The notes below the pieces were generated by a model that searched no databases, was not told the DNA's origin, and saw only the letters and a program-made list of their open reading frames with translations. A stretch of DNA of 64,000 bases, taken from Steromphala cineraria. Lineage: Eukaryota; Mollusca; Gastropoda; Trochida; Trochidae. The position numbers and the translations under genes were made by a program. Positions 35,760 to 47,221 of the stretch are shown here, piece after piece (position 1 is the stretch's first letter; each line of letters starts with the position of its first letter). The stretch is taken from contig OU744720.1 in the NCBI GenBank assembly GCA_916613615.1, forward strand, positions 2,025,749-2,089,748, read 5' to 3'.

Positions 35760-38310
35760 ATGGGGTCAGATCACTACACTGAATCTACAATGGCGGGAAT
35801 TATGAACGACCTCATTTCTTCATGTCTGTCATATGACATATGTTTGAGACCTAAACAAGTTGAAGTTTTAACGTCGATTGAGTTATTTTTTAGAGGACAT
35901 CACCAAGAAGATATCTTGGTCAATTTATCTGTTGGATATGGCAAGAGTCTGCTTTATTAGGTTATTCCTGGATTAATAAAGTACGTAGATCTAGTTCAAA
36001 GTTCTAGTTGATTTGCACAGTATCGATATGACAGAAGAGATATATGTTGATAAATTAGGATGTTTTCTGAGATTAAATTTCGATCTTTGAACATGTTTAT
36101 AATATGACAACAAGACAAGAAAATAGCTATAAAAATCCATAAAGAATAGATTACATTAATGAATAAAACAATCCCTACCAGTCTACCCAAATAGTGTATT
36201 CATTGGGAGAAGAAACACAAACAACTGTCTGTAACATTTTAAGAAAAGAAGGGTTTTCTTTAATTAATTATTTCATTAGTTGTTTTTTAATTAACTGTCT
36301 GTCCTTATACTAAACACTATTGGTGTATTTTGAACATTTGACAGCTATTGACATACTAAGGTAAAAGAAATGTACAGTGAGTTCATTTAAAATTAAATGT
36401 GTTTCTCAAGTAATTTTATTTTATTTTTTTTTTAAATTAAGTGATTAATCTTTTTCAGGCGCATTAACTTTCTGTCATCAGGGGATGAAGTTGTTCTCGT
36501 TGTGTCACCTCTGAATGTCATCCAGGATGATCAACTTCGCTGCATGACAGAAAGAAATATCACTTGCTGTAAGATTGAAATGGAAGGTAAGAAGTGACGT
36601 CCCCATTATTAGGCTTTATCATGAGAGGTTGATTTTTCTATGAATATTATCATCAATAGAGTATAAAAATAATATTTGATTTAATTTTATATAGGTTAGA
36701 TGATATCCTCAAAAGGTTGTAACATTATTATTTGAAAAATATGTAATTGAATGAAAATAGGACCACTGACTATGCAACCCATTTCAAAAAAATTATCCAT
36801 TTTTGGCATTTGGTAATAACTAATAATTATTTTGTCTTCATTGTAATTAGCCCTATACCCAACCTCTTATCATAAACAACCACAATGAATAACATATTAA
36901 ACATTATTGGGGAAAAATGTAATCATGTATTCTATTATGATAATTGTTTTGTGAAAACACATCTTAATGTTATGCATCCCTCTATTACCAATAGTGTTTA
37001 TACTCAAGGACATATAAATGTATTTGTTGCAGGCAATATATCTAGAGCGGTGAAGGTGAGAGAGGGAGAGTGGCAGTCAATCCCCTGTCACAAGGAGGAT
37101 GTTCTGCAGGGCTGCTTCTCGGTAGTGGTGTGCCACCAGGAAGCACTATTAAACACTGTGGTTGGAGGAGAGCTCCTGCAGAATGAACACTTCAGCAGGC
37201 GTGTGAAAGCAGTTGTCATTGATGAGTGCCATATTGTGGAAGAATGGTAAAAAAATAATGAATTTATGTTTTTCAAATTACATTATGTATATTTATAAAA
37301 TTGACCTTTTAATATAATAAAATATAAAAGGGAATCAATTGGTGTGTTCATATTTTTTAACAAGGTTAGAAATACACAACTTTTATTTAGAGACAAGATG
37401 ATACATTGTTTTCCAAATGTGATTCAAAATATGTGATGATATGTGTTTGTTATTGACTTTGTTTTTCAAATATTATGAATGCACTTTTTAAAACACTATT
37501 TCAGGGGGAAAAAACTTCAGATCTGCCTTCAAGCGTCTCCACACATTGGCCCCATGCTTCAGCCAATCGTTGTTCCTGGCTTTGAGTGGAACCCTCACCA
37601 AGGAGCAGAAGAAATCTCTTCCTGGACTACTTGGTTTAAGGTCTTCTTACAAGATTGTTGAAACTAACCCTGATAAAAATAATATTTTCTAGATGTTAAG
37701 AAAAAGATGAGTGTAAAGGAAAGAGGTGATACTTATGGCATTTATAAGGCAGTTTATATGCCAGTATTAGAAGAATTGAAATTGTCACCATCTGACTTTC
37801 CTGTTACTTTTATGTTTCTACCCCTGAAGTAAATGAGTGAGGCTGCCAGAAAGTTATCCACCATGTTAACACACATTAATATATGATTCTGTGTATTCTT
37901 GTGTATATTCTACTCAGGATAAGGAGGTAATTTCAGAAACAATTTCTGAACTTAAGAAAGATAATTCTCGCATAAGATTAGTTTTATGTACATCTTGTGT
38001 AGGTATGGGCTTTGATCCATGTGGTGTTACAAGAATAATTCATGCTTCCCCTCCCCGGAGTATTTCTAAATACATGCAAGATATAGGAAGAGGAGGACGC
38101 AGAGGTTAACCTTGCACTGCAACTTTGTATTTTGATAATAATGACATTCGAAGCAATATTGAAAACATAAATAAAGATATCATTGAATACTGTAGATATA
38201 ATGGTTCCTACAAATTCTCTACACATTTGGTTTCTGCAAAAATGATGACAGCCCAAAAGGATGCACTTGTTGTAGTTATTGTTCTAAACTTTGTGAATGC
38301 AGTTTAATGT
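35760..38310 (+). pseudogene. RecQ-like DNA helicase, multi-exon, broken
   Basis: RecQ helicases unwind DNA 3'-5' using ATP. Exon 1 (35760-35980) holds the Q-motif-like LRPKQVEVL and Walker A (LSVGYGKSLLY). Exon 2 (36459-36586) has motif Ia (VVSPLNVIQDDQ). Exon 3 (37033-37246) has the Walker B box VVIDECHIVEEW. Exon 4 (37505 on) has SGTLTKEQ (motif III). It then has motif V (VLCTSCVGMGFDPCGVTRIIH) and VI (QDIGRGGRRG). It ends in a Cys-rich zinc-binding tail (GCTCCSYCSKLCECS) in a shifted frame near 38255-38300. Splice sites are canonical and phases agree for introns 1-3. Lesions: TAG at about 35958, a one-base shift near 37506, another near 37688, TAA near 37832, a shift near 37885, TAA near 38106, and a shift near 38225. 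It faces the DUF6589-like gene. A cellular RecQ duplicate and a transposon-borne helicase are both possible. Confidence 0.85.
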
Positions 38311-39287
38311 GATATGGAAATGATAGATATGATGAATGCTCTTTGATGGAATGATAATGTGCAATGTGCTCAACCCAAAGGAGCCTGAGTATAGAACTTG
38401 TAGATTGTATGGTTTATAGACTGAAATCAATAAGTATTTTCGATATAAAGAGGATAATGAATCCAAGTAATGACCGCCAGACACCCAACTTTTGCTAATT
38501 TCTAATAATGCTTTTAATGCGTTAATTATACTAGATGCATCACTAATACTATTTTTAGATGATTATTTTTAATGTTCTTATTTAAAATAAATAAGGCACT
38601 TTCGAATTTGGTTTGAATTATGTATTTTTTTAAAGATAACATCCCAATTCAATTCAATTTCTCTAGTAACAAAACAAGTGTTAGCATTGATAACGGCCTC
38701 GGCAAAATCATCTATACACTGTTCTAACTTATTTTGTCAATTTGATTTTTTTACTGATCAAGGTAGATAACAATATACATGTACTGTACAAATGATCAAT
38801 TTTAAAGCACAAATTTGGAATATGATTTTATCATCTTCCTTCCATCAAGAAACAAGAGATTCTTAAATCTTAAAAACTATAAAGATCACTTATACATAAT
38901 AAAAGATTTGAAAGTACAATGATTAATAATGTGATTAAGAGTTTGACCTCTATCTTGAAACTACTAAAGAGTCTTGATTTAGCTTTGTTCGCAGAGAAAA
39001 ATATAAACTTTCTAACTCACTTGCTGAGATAAACATGGCAATAGTCAAGAACAAAAATAACCTTTATGTCATTTATCTCATTATGTCAAAGACAAAGATA
39101 ACCATTGTATGGTAACTTACAATAACAAGAATTGCCATGTAAGGCAATGAGTGCACATCATGTCACAATGTCTCCATTTATGGTTCATAATATGGTGTTT
39201 CGACAATCTTAACATGTTTCTTAAAACAGATTTGAGAAATTGAATCATATCTACAATAGAAGTCAATGTCATTTCATTCTCATGAGT
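38311..39287. other. convergent intergenic region between helicase and DUF6589-like gene
   Basis: AT-rich, no coding similarity. Both flanking genes end into it, so it holds their 3' UTRs and terminators. Confidence 0.5.
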
Positions 39288-40233
39288 TCATATGTCAGGG
39301 AGTCCATCAGAATCCCCCTCACTTTCACTGTCATCTGTCTCTGTTTCCAATATTTGACCTCCATACAATCGGTCAACAACTTGTTGCATCCGCCTTATAA
39401 GGTCAGTCTTAGAAAATTTCATGGCTGGATGTTCTTGAATTTTGGAAAATCCTGAACATTTTCGACCACGTATGATCTTGAATGGCCTCAGGGTCCTCAG
39501 TGTTTCTTTAAGGGAAGCTTCTTGATTTGATGATATTTTCTTTGAATGTCTTGATGTTTTTGGGATATTAAGTGAGTCCCTCAAATTGTTCACAACACAG
39601 CAAATTGCATCAGCAGATGCAGTTGCATTCATGATGGCATTGTTATTCTTGTTTGCTCCAAGACTCTTGATGAGGGCCTTTTGATTTCGAACTGAGTGTT
39701 CCTGACACAAATCAGCCTCAACATTTTTTCCTCTTCCTCCACGAGTGTTAATGAATGCTGTATCGAGACACAAACTTCGCTGAAGGGGAGACAGCTTGTG
39801 GAGAACTTTAAGGAGGAAATCCAAATTCTCAACAAGATATTTGCTCAGATGTGAATGGGGAAAAAAAAAAGGGAATGCTGTACATAGCATTTGCAATCAA
39901 GCGTTCTCCGTTTGCTTCTTTTGAAGTGTCATCAAGTGCCATGATGTGCAGTGCCCAGTGGCATAGATTGGAACAATAATTGTACACCTCATCAGGATTA
40001 TTACATCTCTTTGGGGTGAGTGTGACCTGTGTAGTACCTTGATGCTCTGAGGTGGAAACTGTGAAGGTGTCCTGCCTCTTCAAATCTTCCTTGAACTTTA
40101 GATTTCCATAAGAAAAATGCCTCATGAATTGCTTGATGCCGTTGATTGATGTTTCTTCTTTGTTTATCTGAGGATGGAGATCTTGATCACCAGGAAGATT
40201 TTGTATGGCCTCATTCCCATCTTCACTGACATC
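39288..40233 (-). pseudogene. DUF6589-like protein, C-terminal part
   Basis: The function of this family is unknown; related large proteins are, from memory, multicopy in invertebrate genomes and suspected to be transposon-linked. The conserved parts are present: CHWALHIMALDDTSKEANGERL, the HSHLSKYLVENLDFLLKVL segment, NTRGGRGKNVEADLCQEHSV, LIKSLGANK, and a C-terminal acidic stretch ending GLPDI. The frame is shifted by one in the A10 run at about 39858-39867, with similarity continuous across it; homopolymer error is possible. Coding runs upstream to the junction with the Gypsy element at 40234. The sequence there suggests a splice acceptor (ATGTCAG before TGAAGATGGG), so the N-terminal exons lay further right and are not recognised at 45100-45500. 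It is convergent with the RecQ-like gene. Confidence 0.7.
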
Positions 40234-40404
40234 TGTAATATATGGAAGACACCAAGCGTGGAAGGTTAAACCGGAAGTGTTTATTGTGATATAAGCGACA
40301 CACGACGATAGCTACAACTTGCAAGCCGCTAACAATAACTGGCATTGGTGGTGACAATTACCATATTTTATGAACGCTTCTTTAGCGTAACACTATACAT
40401 GACA
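40234..40404 (-). repeat. 3' LTR of Mag-like Gypsy element
   Basis: Read on the plus strand, begins TGTAATATATGG and ends TATACATGACA. Minus-strand polypurine sequence (AAAAGAGGGA, about 40405-40420) adjoins it internally. Confidence 0.9.
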
Positions 40405-40817
40405 TCCCTCTTTTTTTTCTATTTTTTTAAACAAAAACGTAAGTCACTATTTTAACAACTGCATAAAACTATCCTGTTTTATATATTTTTATATTAAGAA
40501 ATTTTAACTTAAAAATATTACCAAATAATGATTCCAATGACTGATTTTTTTTCTTTCTTAAACATTCGTTCTTCTTAAGTTATCATATACATGATAGAAA
40601 ACTATTTTTTCAAACCTTCTGAAAAATGACATTTAAACAAATGAAACCTTTTCCAATATGCAAGTTGAATATAAAAAAAGAAAAAAGAGTTGAATCTGAA
40701 ATCAAACACTGTTCACATGAGATAACACTCATTTATAAACTTTATATCACAGTAGATTTTACTGTAAAGAGTCACTTATTTCTGAAAATCTGAAATAAAA
40801 ACACTGTTCACATAATT

Positions 40818-41504
40818 TTAAGAAGTTACAAAGTCATTCAATCTCTGGGGCGGTTTGACAATCCGACCAGACCTGGTGACAGTAACAGGTTCATCAGATG
40901 GAGGTGTCACCTTTGATCCTGTCTGGTTGGCGTCAACTGGTGTCGTCATTATTGTCGTGACGTCAGTTTGTTGATGTAGGGGGCTTGACACATTCGGGTT
41001 TGAATATCCAGTCTGAATATCCAGTTGCGAATGCTCACTAAAAAACGCTTTCGTCTTTTTGCACTGAGACCGATTTCTTCTGTACCGTTTCCCACATGAC
41101 ATCTCCACGACATAGGATCTGGGAGAGGAATGCTTTGCCATAACTGTCGCTGGAACCCATTTTTGTTGATGTCGAAACACAACTTGATCACCAGGAGTTA
41201 AGGGAGGTAACTCCTTGCATCTTCCATTATCATAGTACAATTTCTCATTCTGTTGCTTTTGTAGGAGCCTTTTCCTGACATCCGTGGCGAATCAAGGTTT
41301 CAGAAGTGGTGCTGAGGTCGGCAGAGAAGTTTTCAATCGACGTCCCAAGAACATTTGTGCAGGTGACATGCCGATTGCTTCAATAGGAGTGTTTCTGTAA
41401 GCCAGTAAGGCCATGTGTGGATCACTTGCCTTTCTGATTAGGTTTTCTACAGTTTGAACTGCTCTTTCCGCCTGTGCATTTCCACGGGGGTAGAAGGGCT
41501 GCTG
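40818..41504 (-). pseudogene. integrase C-terminal region of Mag-like element (after frameshift)
   Basis: Continues the integrase after the break near 41505. It has the catalytic Glu segment (GNAQAERAVQ), then LIRKASDPHMALLAYRNTP, an in-frame stop near 41296, and then the open part to 40818. That part has a GDQVVFRHQQKWVPATV domain (integrase C-terminal DNA-binding type) and a Thr/Pro-rich tail ending near an SGRIVKPP motif common in such tails. Confidence 0.75.
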
Positions 41505-42448
41505 GTTGTATGTGTGAAACCAAACTTCTTATTGAACTGATGGAATTCCGCACTGGAATATCGGGGACCATTGTCACTGACAATTTCATCTGGAACACCA
41601 TACTTGGATATCTGCTTTTTCATGTAAGAAATCACATTTGCAGTTCCTAAATTATCTAACTTTTCCACTTCAGGCCATTTTGAATAGTTATCTAGAGTCA
41701 GCAGATAATGTTCTCCTTGAAATTCAAAGAGGTCAGTTGACACCTTTGACCATGGCCTGTCAGGTAGATCTGGTGTGACCATTGGTTCTTTTGGATTGGC
41801 CTTTTGATGCACAGCACATTTCTCACATTTAGAAACAATTTCTTCAATCTGAGATGTCATTCCAGGCCAATACAACACATCACGGGCCCTTGATTTGCTC
41901 TTGACTATTCCCATGTGTGGCCGATGGATTTTATCTAACATTTCCTTTCTCATAGTTGTAGGCACTATCAACTTGTGAGATTTGAACAGAAGACCATTCA
42001 AGCTTGAGATTTCATCCCTGAATGTCCAATATTCACCAAGTCCAGGGGGTAAACTTTCTTTTGAGTTTGGCCAGCCTGAGAGCACAAAACTCTGTAGACT
42101 TTGAAGAACAGCGTCTTCTTTAGTTGCTTGTTGGAGTTGTGTCTGTTTTTCTTCTGAAACAGGTAAGTATGCCAGCAGATTGATGGCATTTATCTCTATT
42201 TCAGGCACTAGTGGTTCTGAAATCTCCGGTAAGTATAGCCTACTCAATGCATCCGAGACCATTTCTTTTCCTGGCTTGTATATCACTTTGATGTCGTACT
42301 TCTGTAAAGCCATTAGTAGTCGTTGAAGGCGCGCTGGAGCATCTAGCAGAGGTTTCTTGAAGATAGACTCGAGAGGTTTATGGTCCGTCTCAATAGTGAT
42401 TTTTCGTTCAAACACATAGTGATGAAATTTCTTGCAACCGAATACCAT
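41447..42448 (-). pseudogene. RNase H and integrase of Mag-like element
   Basis: Opens inside RNase H (ETDHKPLESIF) and continues with the GKEMVSDALSR connection. The integrase follows: a zinc finger (H...H...CEKCAVHQK), and a core with first Asp in VSTDLFEFQG and second in IVSDNGPRYSS. The frame is the same as the RT frame above; a single TAG at 42464-42466 separates them where a Glu codon is expected. The last 16 residues are out of frame because of a one-base change near 41505. Confidence 0.85.
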
Positions 42449-42463
42449 TGCTAGTGTTTCCTT

Positions 42464-43780
42464 CTAAATCTGGGCGTACGACTGTTGAGATTGAGTTAGT
42501 GCTTTAGAACCATATGCAACTGGTTTACTGTTTTGAAGTAGAACGGCACCGAGTCCCTTTGAGCTTGCATCTACGTTCATGACTATAGGTTCCTTCTCAT
42601 CATAGAAACTGAGAATTGGAGCATTTGTTGCCATTTCTTTTAACTTCTGGAAACTTCTTTCTTGAGATTGTTCCCAATGCCAATCTGTCGTTTTCTCAAG
42701 TAACTGGCGAAGTGGCGCACTGACTTCGGACATGTTCTCAAGAAACTTACTCAGATAATTGATAAATCCAAGAAATGTTTGTACTTCAGCTTTGTTCTGT
42801 GGTCTTGACATTTCTTCTACTGCCCAGATTTTTTCTGGATCAGGTCGAACACATTTGTTTGTCAGCAAGTGTCCTACATATGTGACTTCGGACTTTCGAA
42901 ATTCACATTTTGTTGCACTCAGCTTCACATTGTACATTTCAGCACGATCCAGAACATTCTTGAGGGCTTCATCATGCTCTGCTAGGTTACGTCCCCATAT
43001 TAGAATGTCGTCCATGATCACTTCAGTATTATTTATGTCCTGAACCATCTCTGACATGACTCTCTGGAATACTTCGGGTGCACTCTTTATCCCAAATGGC
43101 AGCCTTGTGAAACGATATCTCCCAAAAGGAGTATTGAACGTACACAATTTTGAGCTCTCTTCACTCAATCGAATTTGCCAGAAGCCAGAGGTTGCGTCTA
43201 ATTTTGTAAACACCTTAGCATCGGGCATTGTTGAGATTACTTCTTCAACAGTTTTCAACGGAAAGTGTTCTCGTAGAATCGCTTGATTCAGGTCTTTAGG
43301 ATCAATGCAAATTCTTATCTTCTTGTTTGCTTTGATGATTGTTACCATTGAGTTGACCCATGGTGAAGGTTCTTCTTGCTTGACTATCACTCCAAGTTGT
43401 TGCATTCTGTCTAATTCTTCTTTTATTTTGTTTTTCAGAGAAACAGGAACGAATCTTGGCGGATGGACCACTGGAGGAATCATCGGATCTATCTTGATTG
43501 TATGCTCCCCAGGTAAGCATCCTAAACCTTCGAACAATTTGGGATGTCCCTTTAGCACATCTTCTGGAATGGTTGATTCTATTACAGCATGGTTCACCCT
43601 TGCCACCAGTCTCATTTGACTGCATGTCTTTGAGCCTAATATTGATTCATGGCTCCCATCTACAACTTGGTATTTCACATTGGATTTGATGTCTTTGTAT
43701 TCAAGTGGTAATATGACTGCTCCAACTACCTTCAGAATATGTCCGGAATAAGACCGAAGTCTTACATTTGATTTTTCCAC
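42464..43780 (-). pseudogene. reverse transcriptase of Mag-like element
   Basis: Counting from 43780, RT motifs include PSPWVNSMV (139-147), FTKLDATSGFWQI (191-203), RLPFGIKSAPEVFQR (226-240) and the catalytic box MDD (256-258; IMDD where YxDD is usual). It runs into the RNase H start (NVDASSKGLGAV). It ends in TAG at 42464. The upstream part holds the protease C-terminal region. Confidence 0.88.
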
Positions 43781-44420
43781 TGCTGTTTTTTACCTCTAGG
43801 GTTTTCAGAGTTTCTGTGGAAATGACATTGCACTTGGCTCTGGTGTCCAACTCAAAGATCACTGTCTTGTTGAACACTTTAAAGTTATCTTGCCACTCGT
43901 CATTGTCAAATTCTGTGTCAGCATCAGTGTCTATGGCTCCAACAAAGAAAGTTTCGTCAGCGTCTGAAGCTTCTTCTTCATCTACTACGTTGACTCTACG
44001 ATTGTGCTTCTTTCTTTTGTGTTTTTGATTTTCAAACCCACTTCTTCTGTTTCTGCACACAGAAGCAAAGTGGTTGAATTTGTTACACTCTGAACACTGT
44101 TTGCCTTTAGCAGGACACACTTGCTTTTTAAAATGTTCATAACCACATTTACCACAAGCGTTCTGTCTTTGTGGTTGTTTATCCACAGAATTATGGAAGG
44201 ATTTCTGTCTTGATTTGTCTCTTCTGCCCTGATATTGATGAAGGACATTGATATTTGCATCTTCACCACTCATCACTTTCAGTTGCTCTTGAGAAAGTTC
44301 ATGTGTGCTTGCAATTTCTATTGCTTTCTCTAGGGTAAGATCAGACCCTTCATTAATCAACTTTTCACGCACTTTAGGTGAATTTGTTCCAAAAAACAAT
44401 TCTATCTCGCACCATCTCAT
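43701..44420 (-). pseudogene. gag C-terminus, zinc knuckles and protease of Mag-like element
   Basis: Contains LTLEKAIEIAS (capsid end), two Cys/His motifs (CGKCGYEHFKKQVC, CSECNKFNHFASVC), a basic linker, and the aspartic protease start. The active site reads ELDTRAKCNVI instead of the required DTG, which would abolish proteolysis. It overlaps the next frame near 43780 with a shift. Confidence 0.82.
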
Positions 44421-44820
44421 CAGAATCGGTGTATGAACAGTCTTTCACTAGAGTTTTTAAGTCTGTGATGAACTGCACCACTTTTTCTAACTGATTTTGG
44501 GTTCTGCATTGAAATTTGTATCTTGCAAACACTTGATTCGATTTTGGCTTCACATAATTTTCAAAGTTTGTGTAATGAACATCTAACTTCTTTTTGTCTT
44601 CTTCAGTTAAAGTCCACGTTTCATAGACGTTTCTACCTTGTTCTCCCACCCAGAGCATTAAGAAATTACACTTTTCTGCTTCTGTTTTTCCTTTCAGTGG
44701 ACCACCAAACATGAAATCCACGTGAGAACAAAAACTCTTCCATGCGCCTGGTAAATCTCCACTGTCCCAATCATAGTCGGCACTGATCCAACTAAAGTTG
44801 CCATCTCGCCCGTTTAGCAT
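44374..44820 (-). pseudogene. gag N-terminus of Mag-like element
   Basis: Starts at ATG 44820 and encodes a capsid-type domain (WKSFCSHVDFMFGG, EKCNFLMLWVG, FARYKFQCRTQNQ, FITDLKTLVKDCSY). A one-base shift in the poly-T/A tract near 44390 breaks it from its continuation, which picks up at VREKLINEG in the neighbouring frame. Confidence 0.82.
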
Positions 44821-44928
44821 TGATATTTGACGACCAACGAATTAAATTCGTCCTACTCAATATCTTGCAACTTCTAAGTATACTTATTTGTGATGGATGT
44901 TGGCTGTTGAGTCGGATTTCTGACACCA

Positions 44929-45099
44929 TGTAATATATGGAAGACACCAAGCGTGGAATGTTAAACCGGAAATGTTTATTGTGATATAAGCGACACACGA
45001 CGATAGCTACAACTTGCAAGCCGCTAACAATAACTGGCTTTGGTGGTGACAATTACCATATTTTATGAACGCTTCTTTAGCGTAACACTATACATGAAA
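44929..45099 (-). repeat. 5' LTR of Mag-like Gypsy element, with adjacent primer-binding site
   Basis: Four mismatches to the left LTR. On the minus strand it is followed directly by TGGTGTCAGAAATCCG (44913-44928), a typical primer-binding site that starts TGG and would pair with the CCA 3' end of a tRNA. The tRNA identity is not determined. Confidence 0.9.
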
Positions 45100-45500
45100 A
45101 CATATGTCAAATTTGGAAATCGGTGTTATTACATAGGGAACCACTAACTGTTACTGAAAATTACAAGTTCAAGGTCAATCGGTACAGTAGAGCGAAAATA
45201 CTGCCATTTAAAGTTGGGATTTTGATCGAAACCGGACAATGTGGCTCGAGTGGTGTGCGCAAATTCGCCAAACGTAATTTTGAAACATTGTCATAAGCTG
45301 ACAGGAAGATATATTCGTTTCGATAGTGTTGATTAGGTATTGTAACTAATAGGTAGATTAATTGGATGCATAATTTCGAATATTAAACGTATTTGAGATG
45401 TTTTCTTGTTTTTATCATAAAATAAAGCATTTTAGAGATGATATGCATAAATGGATATATTTGCAAGTCCAGTGATGAGATATGAACTTCAATGAGCATA
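45100..45500. other. spacer between Gypsy element and Tc1
   Basis: No coding similarity on either strand. On the minus strand a TTTTCAG lies near 45155-45161. Upstream exons of the DUF6589-like gene were looked for and not found. This is also expected to be intron sequence of ACOX. Confidence 0.45.
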
Positions 45501-47141
45501 CACTCATGGCAAAAATTGTTGTCACCCCCTAATATTTAATTAAATTGGAGTTTATATCACATTGTATGCATGGCAATGTTGGTTTTCCATGGAAATGTCA
45601 TTACAGGCATGAAGTTACATTAACTCACACTTTACAATGAACAGTGTCAGCGGTTTCATGTAGACCACGTGCATTTCATTGAAATGATGGAAATTTGTCT
45701 CCTTAGGTTTGTCATTTCCATCGATTACTATAGACCTCTTTCATAAGATACAGCTTCACGACTATAGTTTCTGAAAAGCATAGACCATGCCTGGTCCCAC
45801 TCCACCAGGAATCAGACATGAAATCATTGGCATGAGTCGTGGTGGCGCTTCGAAACGTGTCATTGCTGCAGCATGTAACGTCAGTGTTAGAACTGTTCAA
45901 AGGATTAAAAGACTGCACGCCATACAGGGAAATGTTGTTCCGAATAAGTCTTCAGGCCGTCCCAAGAAAACTACGGTTCGTCAGGATAGAATTCTTCTTC
46001 GTTTGACCCGACGTCATAGACGTCTTTCGTCTTTGACTCTTGCACAGAGATGGGGGGCTCATATTAATACGCCCATTTGCCGGAGAACTGTAGTGAACAG
46101 GTTGCTCCAGCATGGATATAAGGCAAGAAGACCTGCCATCAAACCATTCTGGACACTGGCCAACCGCAGGGCACGGCTTGCTTGGGCGCAGCAGCACCGC
46201 AGAATCAAACTTGGACATTGGCGTCACGTCATATTTACTGACGAGTCTCGTTTCCTACTGCATAAGGTGGACAGGAGAATGAGAGTGCGACGTTTACGTG
46301 GGGAAAGGCTCAATGACGACTGTCTGCAGCATCAGGTTGCCCACGGTGGCGGTTCTGTACACGTATGGGCAGGAATACACCATAACGGTAAAACGGATCT
46401 TGTCGTCCTTCAAGGAAACGTCAACCAGAGGTCGTACAGACGTCTTCTTGAAACCGTTTGCCTCCCACATGCAAGAAGAGTGTATGGCAACAACTTCCTG
46501 TTGCAGGACGATAATGCACCAGCCCATCGTGCACGTACAGTGAACGCTTTCATTCAGGCACAAGGAGTAACAAGATTGCCCTGGCCTTCAAAAAGTCCGG
46601 ATATGAATCCGATAGAACATGCTTGGGATCAGCTTGACCGTGCACTTAGAAGACTGGACCCTGCTCCTGCAAATTTACAGCAATTGCGGGCTGCTCTTGT
46701 GAATGAATGGAACAATTTGGCTGTTGCAAACATCAACACACTGATAGACAGTATGCCTGCCCGAATTATCGCCCTTGAAAATTCCAGAGGCGGTGCTACC
46801 CGATATTAGGCTTGTAAATATACTCTTACATGACTGCAGAATGAAATAAAACCGACAATTGAATTTGAAAATGTAATTTGTTTTATTGATACCCATCCAA
46901 TTGATACTATATGGATACTGTAAAAAATTGCCCCTTTTCACAGGGACCATACATATCCTAGTAGAATTTCTTAAATTGGCCAGCACAAGACCAAAATACA
47001 AGCTGGTATGTTTTACGAATGTTTTTCCCAATCACACAAATCATTCTGACAGTTATTGCATGTTTGATTATTTGTCAACACTCAGTTAAACTTGACGTAG
47101 CGTTCTCAGTCTGGGGGTGACAACCATTTTTGCCATGAGTG
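45501..47141 (+). mobile_element. complete Tc1 transposon with TA target duplication
   Basis: Terminal inverted repeats of 29 bp (45501-45529 and 47113-47141) begin CACTCATGGCAAAAATTGTT and differ by one base. TA dinucleotides flank it at 45499-45500 and 47142-47143. The single transposase frame is intact. It sits in the intron 3' of ACOX exon 2, 80 bp from that exon's donor. Confidence 0.95.
45787..46809 (+). CDS. Tc1 transposase (DD34E), apparently intact
   Basis: Cuts and inserts the element at TA sites. The 340 residues match normal Tc1 length. An N-terminal helix-turn-helix pair (about 10-110) includes the paired-like segment and a GRPKK AT-hook (57-61). The catalytic domain has Asp152 (FTDESRF), Asp242 (LQDDNAPAH) and Glu277 (SPDMNPIEHAWD), with 34 residues between the last two. 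No stop or frameshift is seen. The start at ATG 45787 gives the usual N-terminus. This is the only transposase in the window that could be functional. It is on the plus strand, antisense to ACOX. Confidence 0.95.
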   Translation: MPGPTPPGIRHEIIGMSRGGASKRVIAAACNVSVRTVQRIKRLHAIQGNVVPNKSSGRPKKTTVRQDRILLRLTRRHRRLSSLTLAQRWGAHINTPICRRTVVNRLLQHGYKARRPAIKPFWTLANRRARLAWAQQHRRIKLGHWRHVIFTDESRFLLHKVDRRMRVRRLRGERLNDDCLQHQVAHGGGSVHVWAGIHHNGKTDLVVLQGNVNQRSYRRLLETVCLPHARRVYGNNFLLQDDNAPAHRARTVNAFIQAQGVTRLPWPSKSPDMNPIEHAWDQLDRALRRLDPAPANLQQLRAALVNEWNNLAVANINTLIDSMPARIIALENSRGGATRY

Positions 47142-47221
47142 TATTTGATATTTTGTACCTTATCAAAACCAAAAATTTTTTAAGAAAGATACTCTGTGTC
47201 ACTTTAAAGGAAGGTGCTCAC

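Larger units (their letters stand above)
40234..45099 (-). mobile_element. Mag-like Ty3/Gypsy LTR retrotransposon inserted in the DUF6589-like gene
   Basis: Two 171-bp LTRs (40234-40404 and 44929-45099) differ at four positions. Flanking 5-bp ACATC (left) and ACATA (right) is a one-mismatch target duplication. Read on the minus strand, gag, protease, RT, RNase H and integrase follow in Ty3/Gypsy order. Lesions: a shift in gag, a protease DTG changed to DTR, a TAG between RT and RNase H, and a shift plus stop in the integrase tail. The gag pattern and zinc fingers are of the Mag type. Confidence 0.92.
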
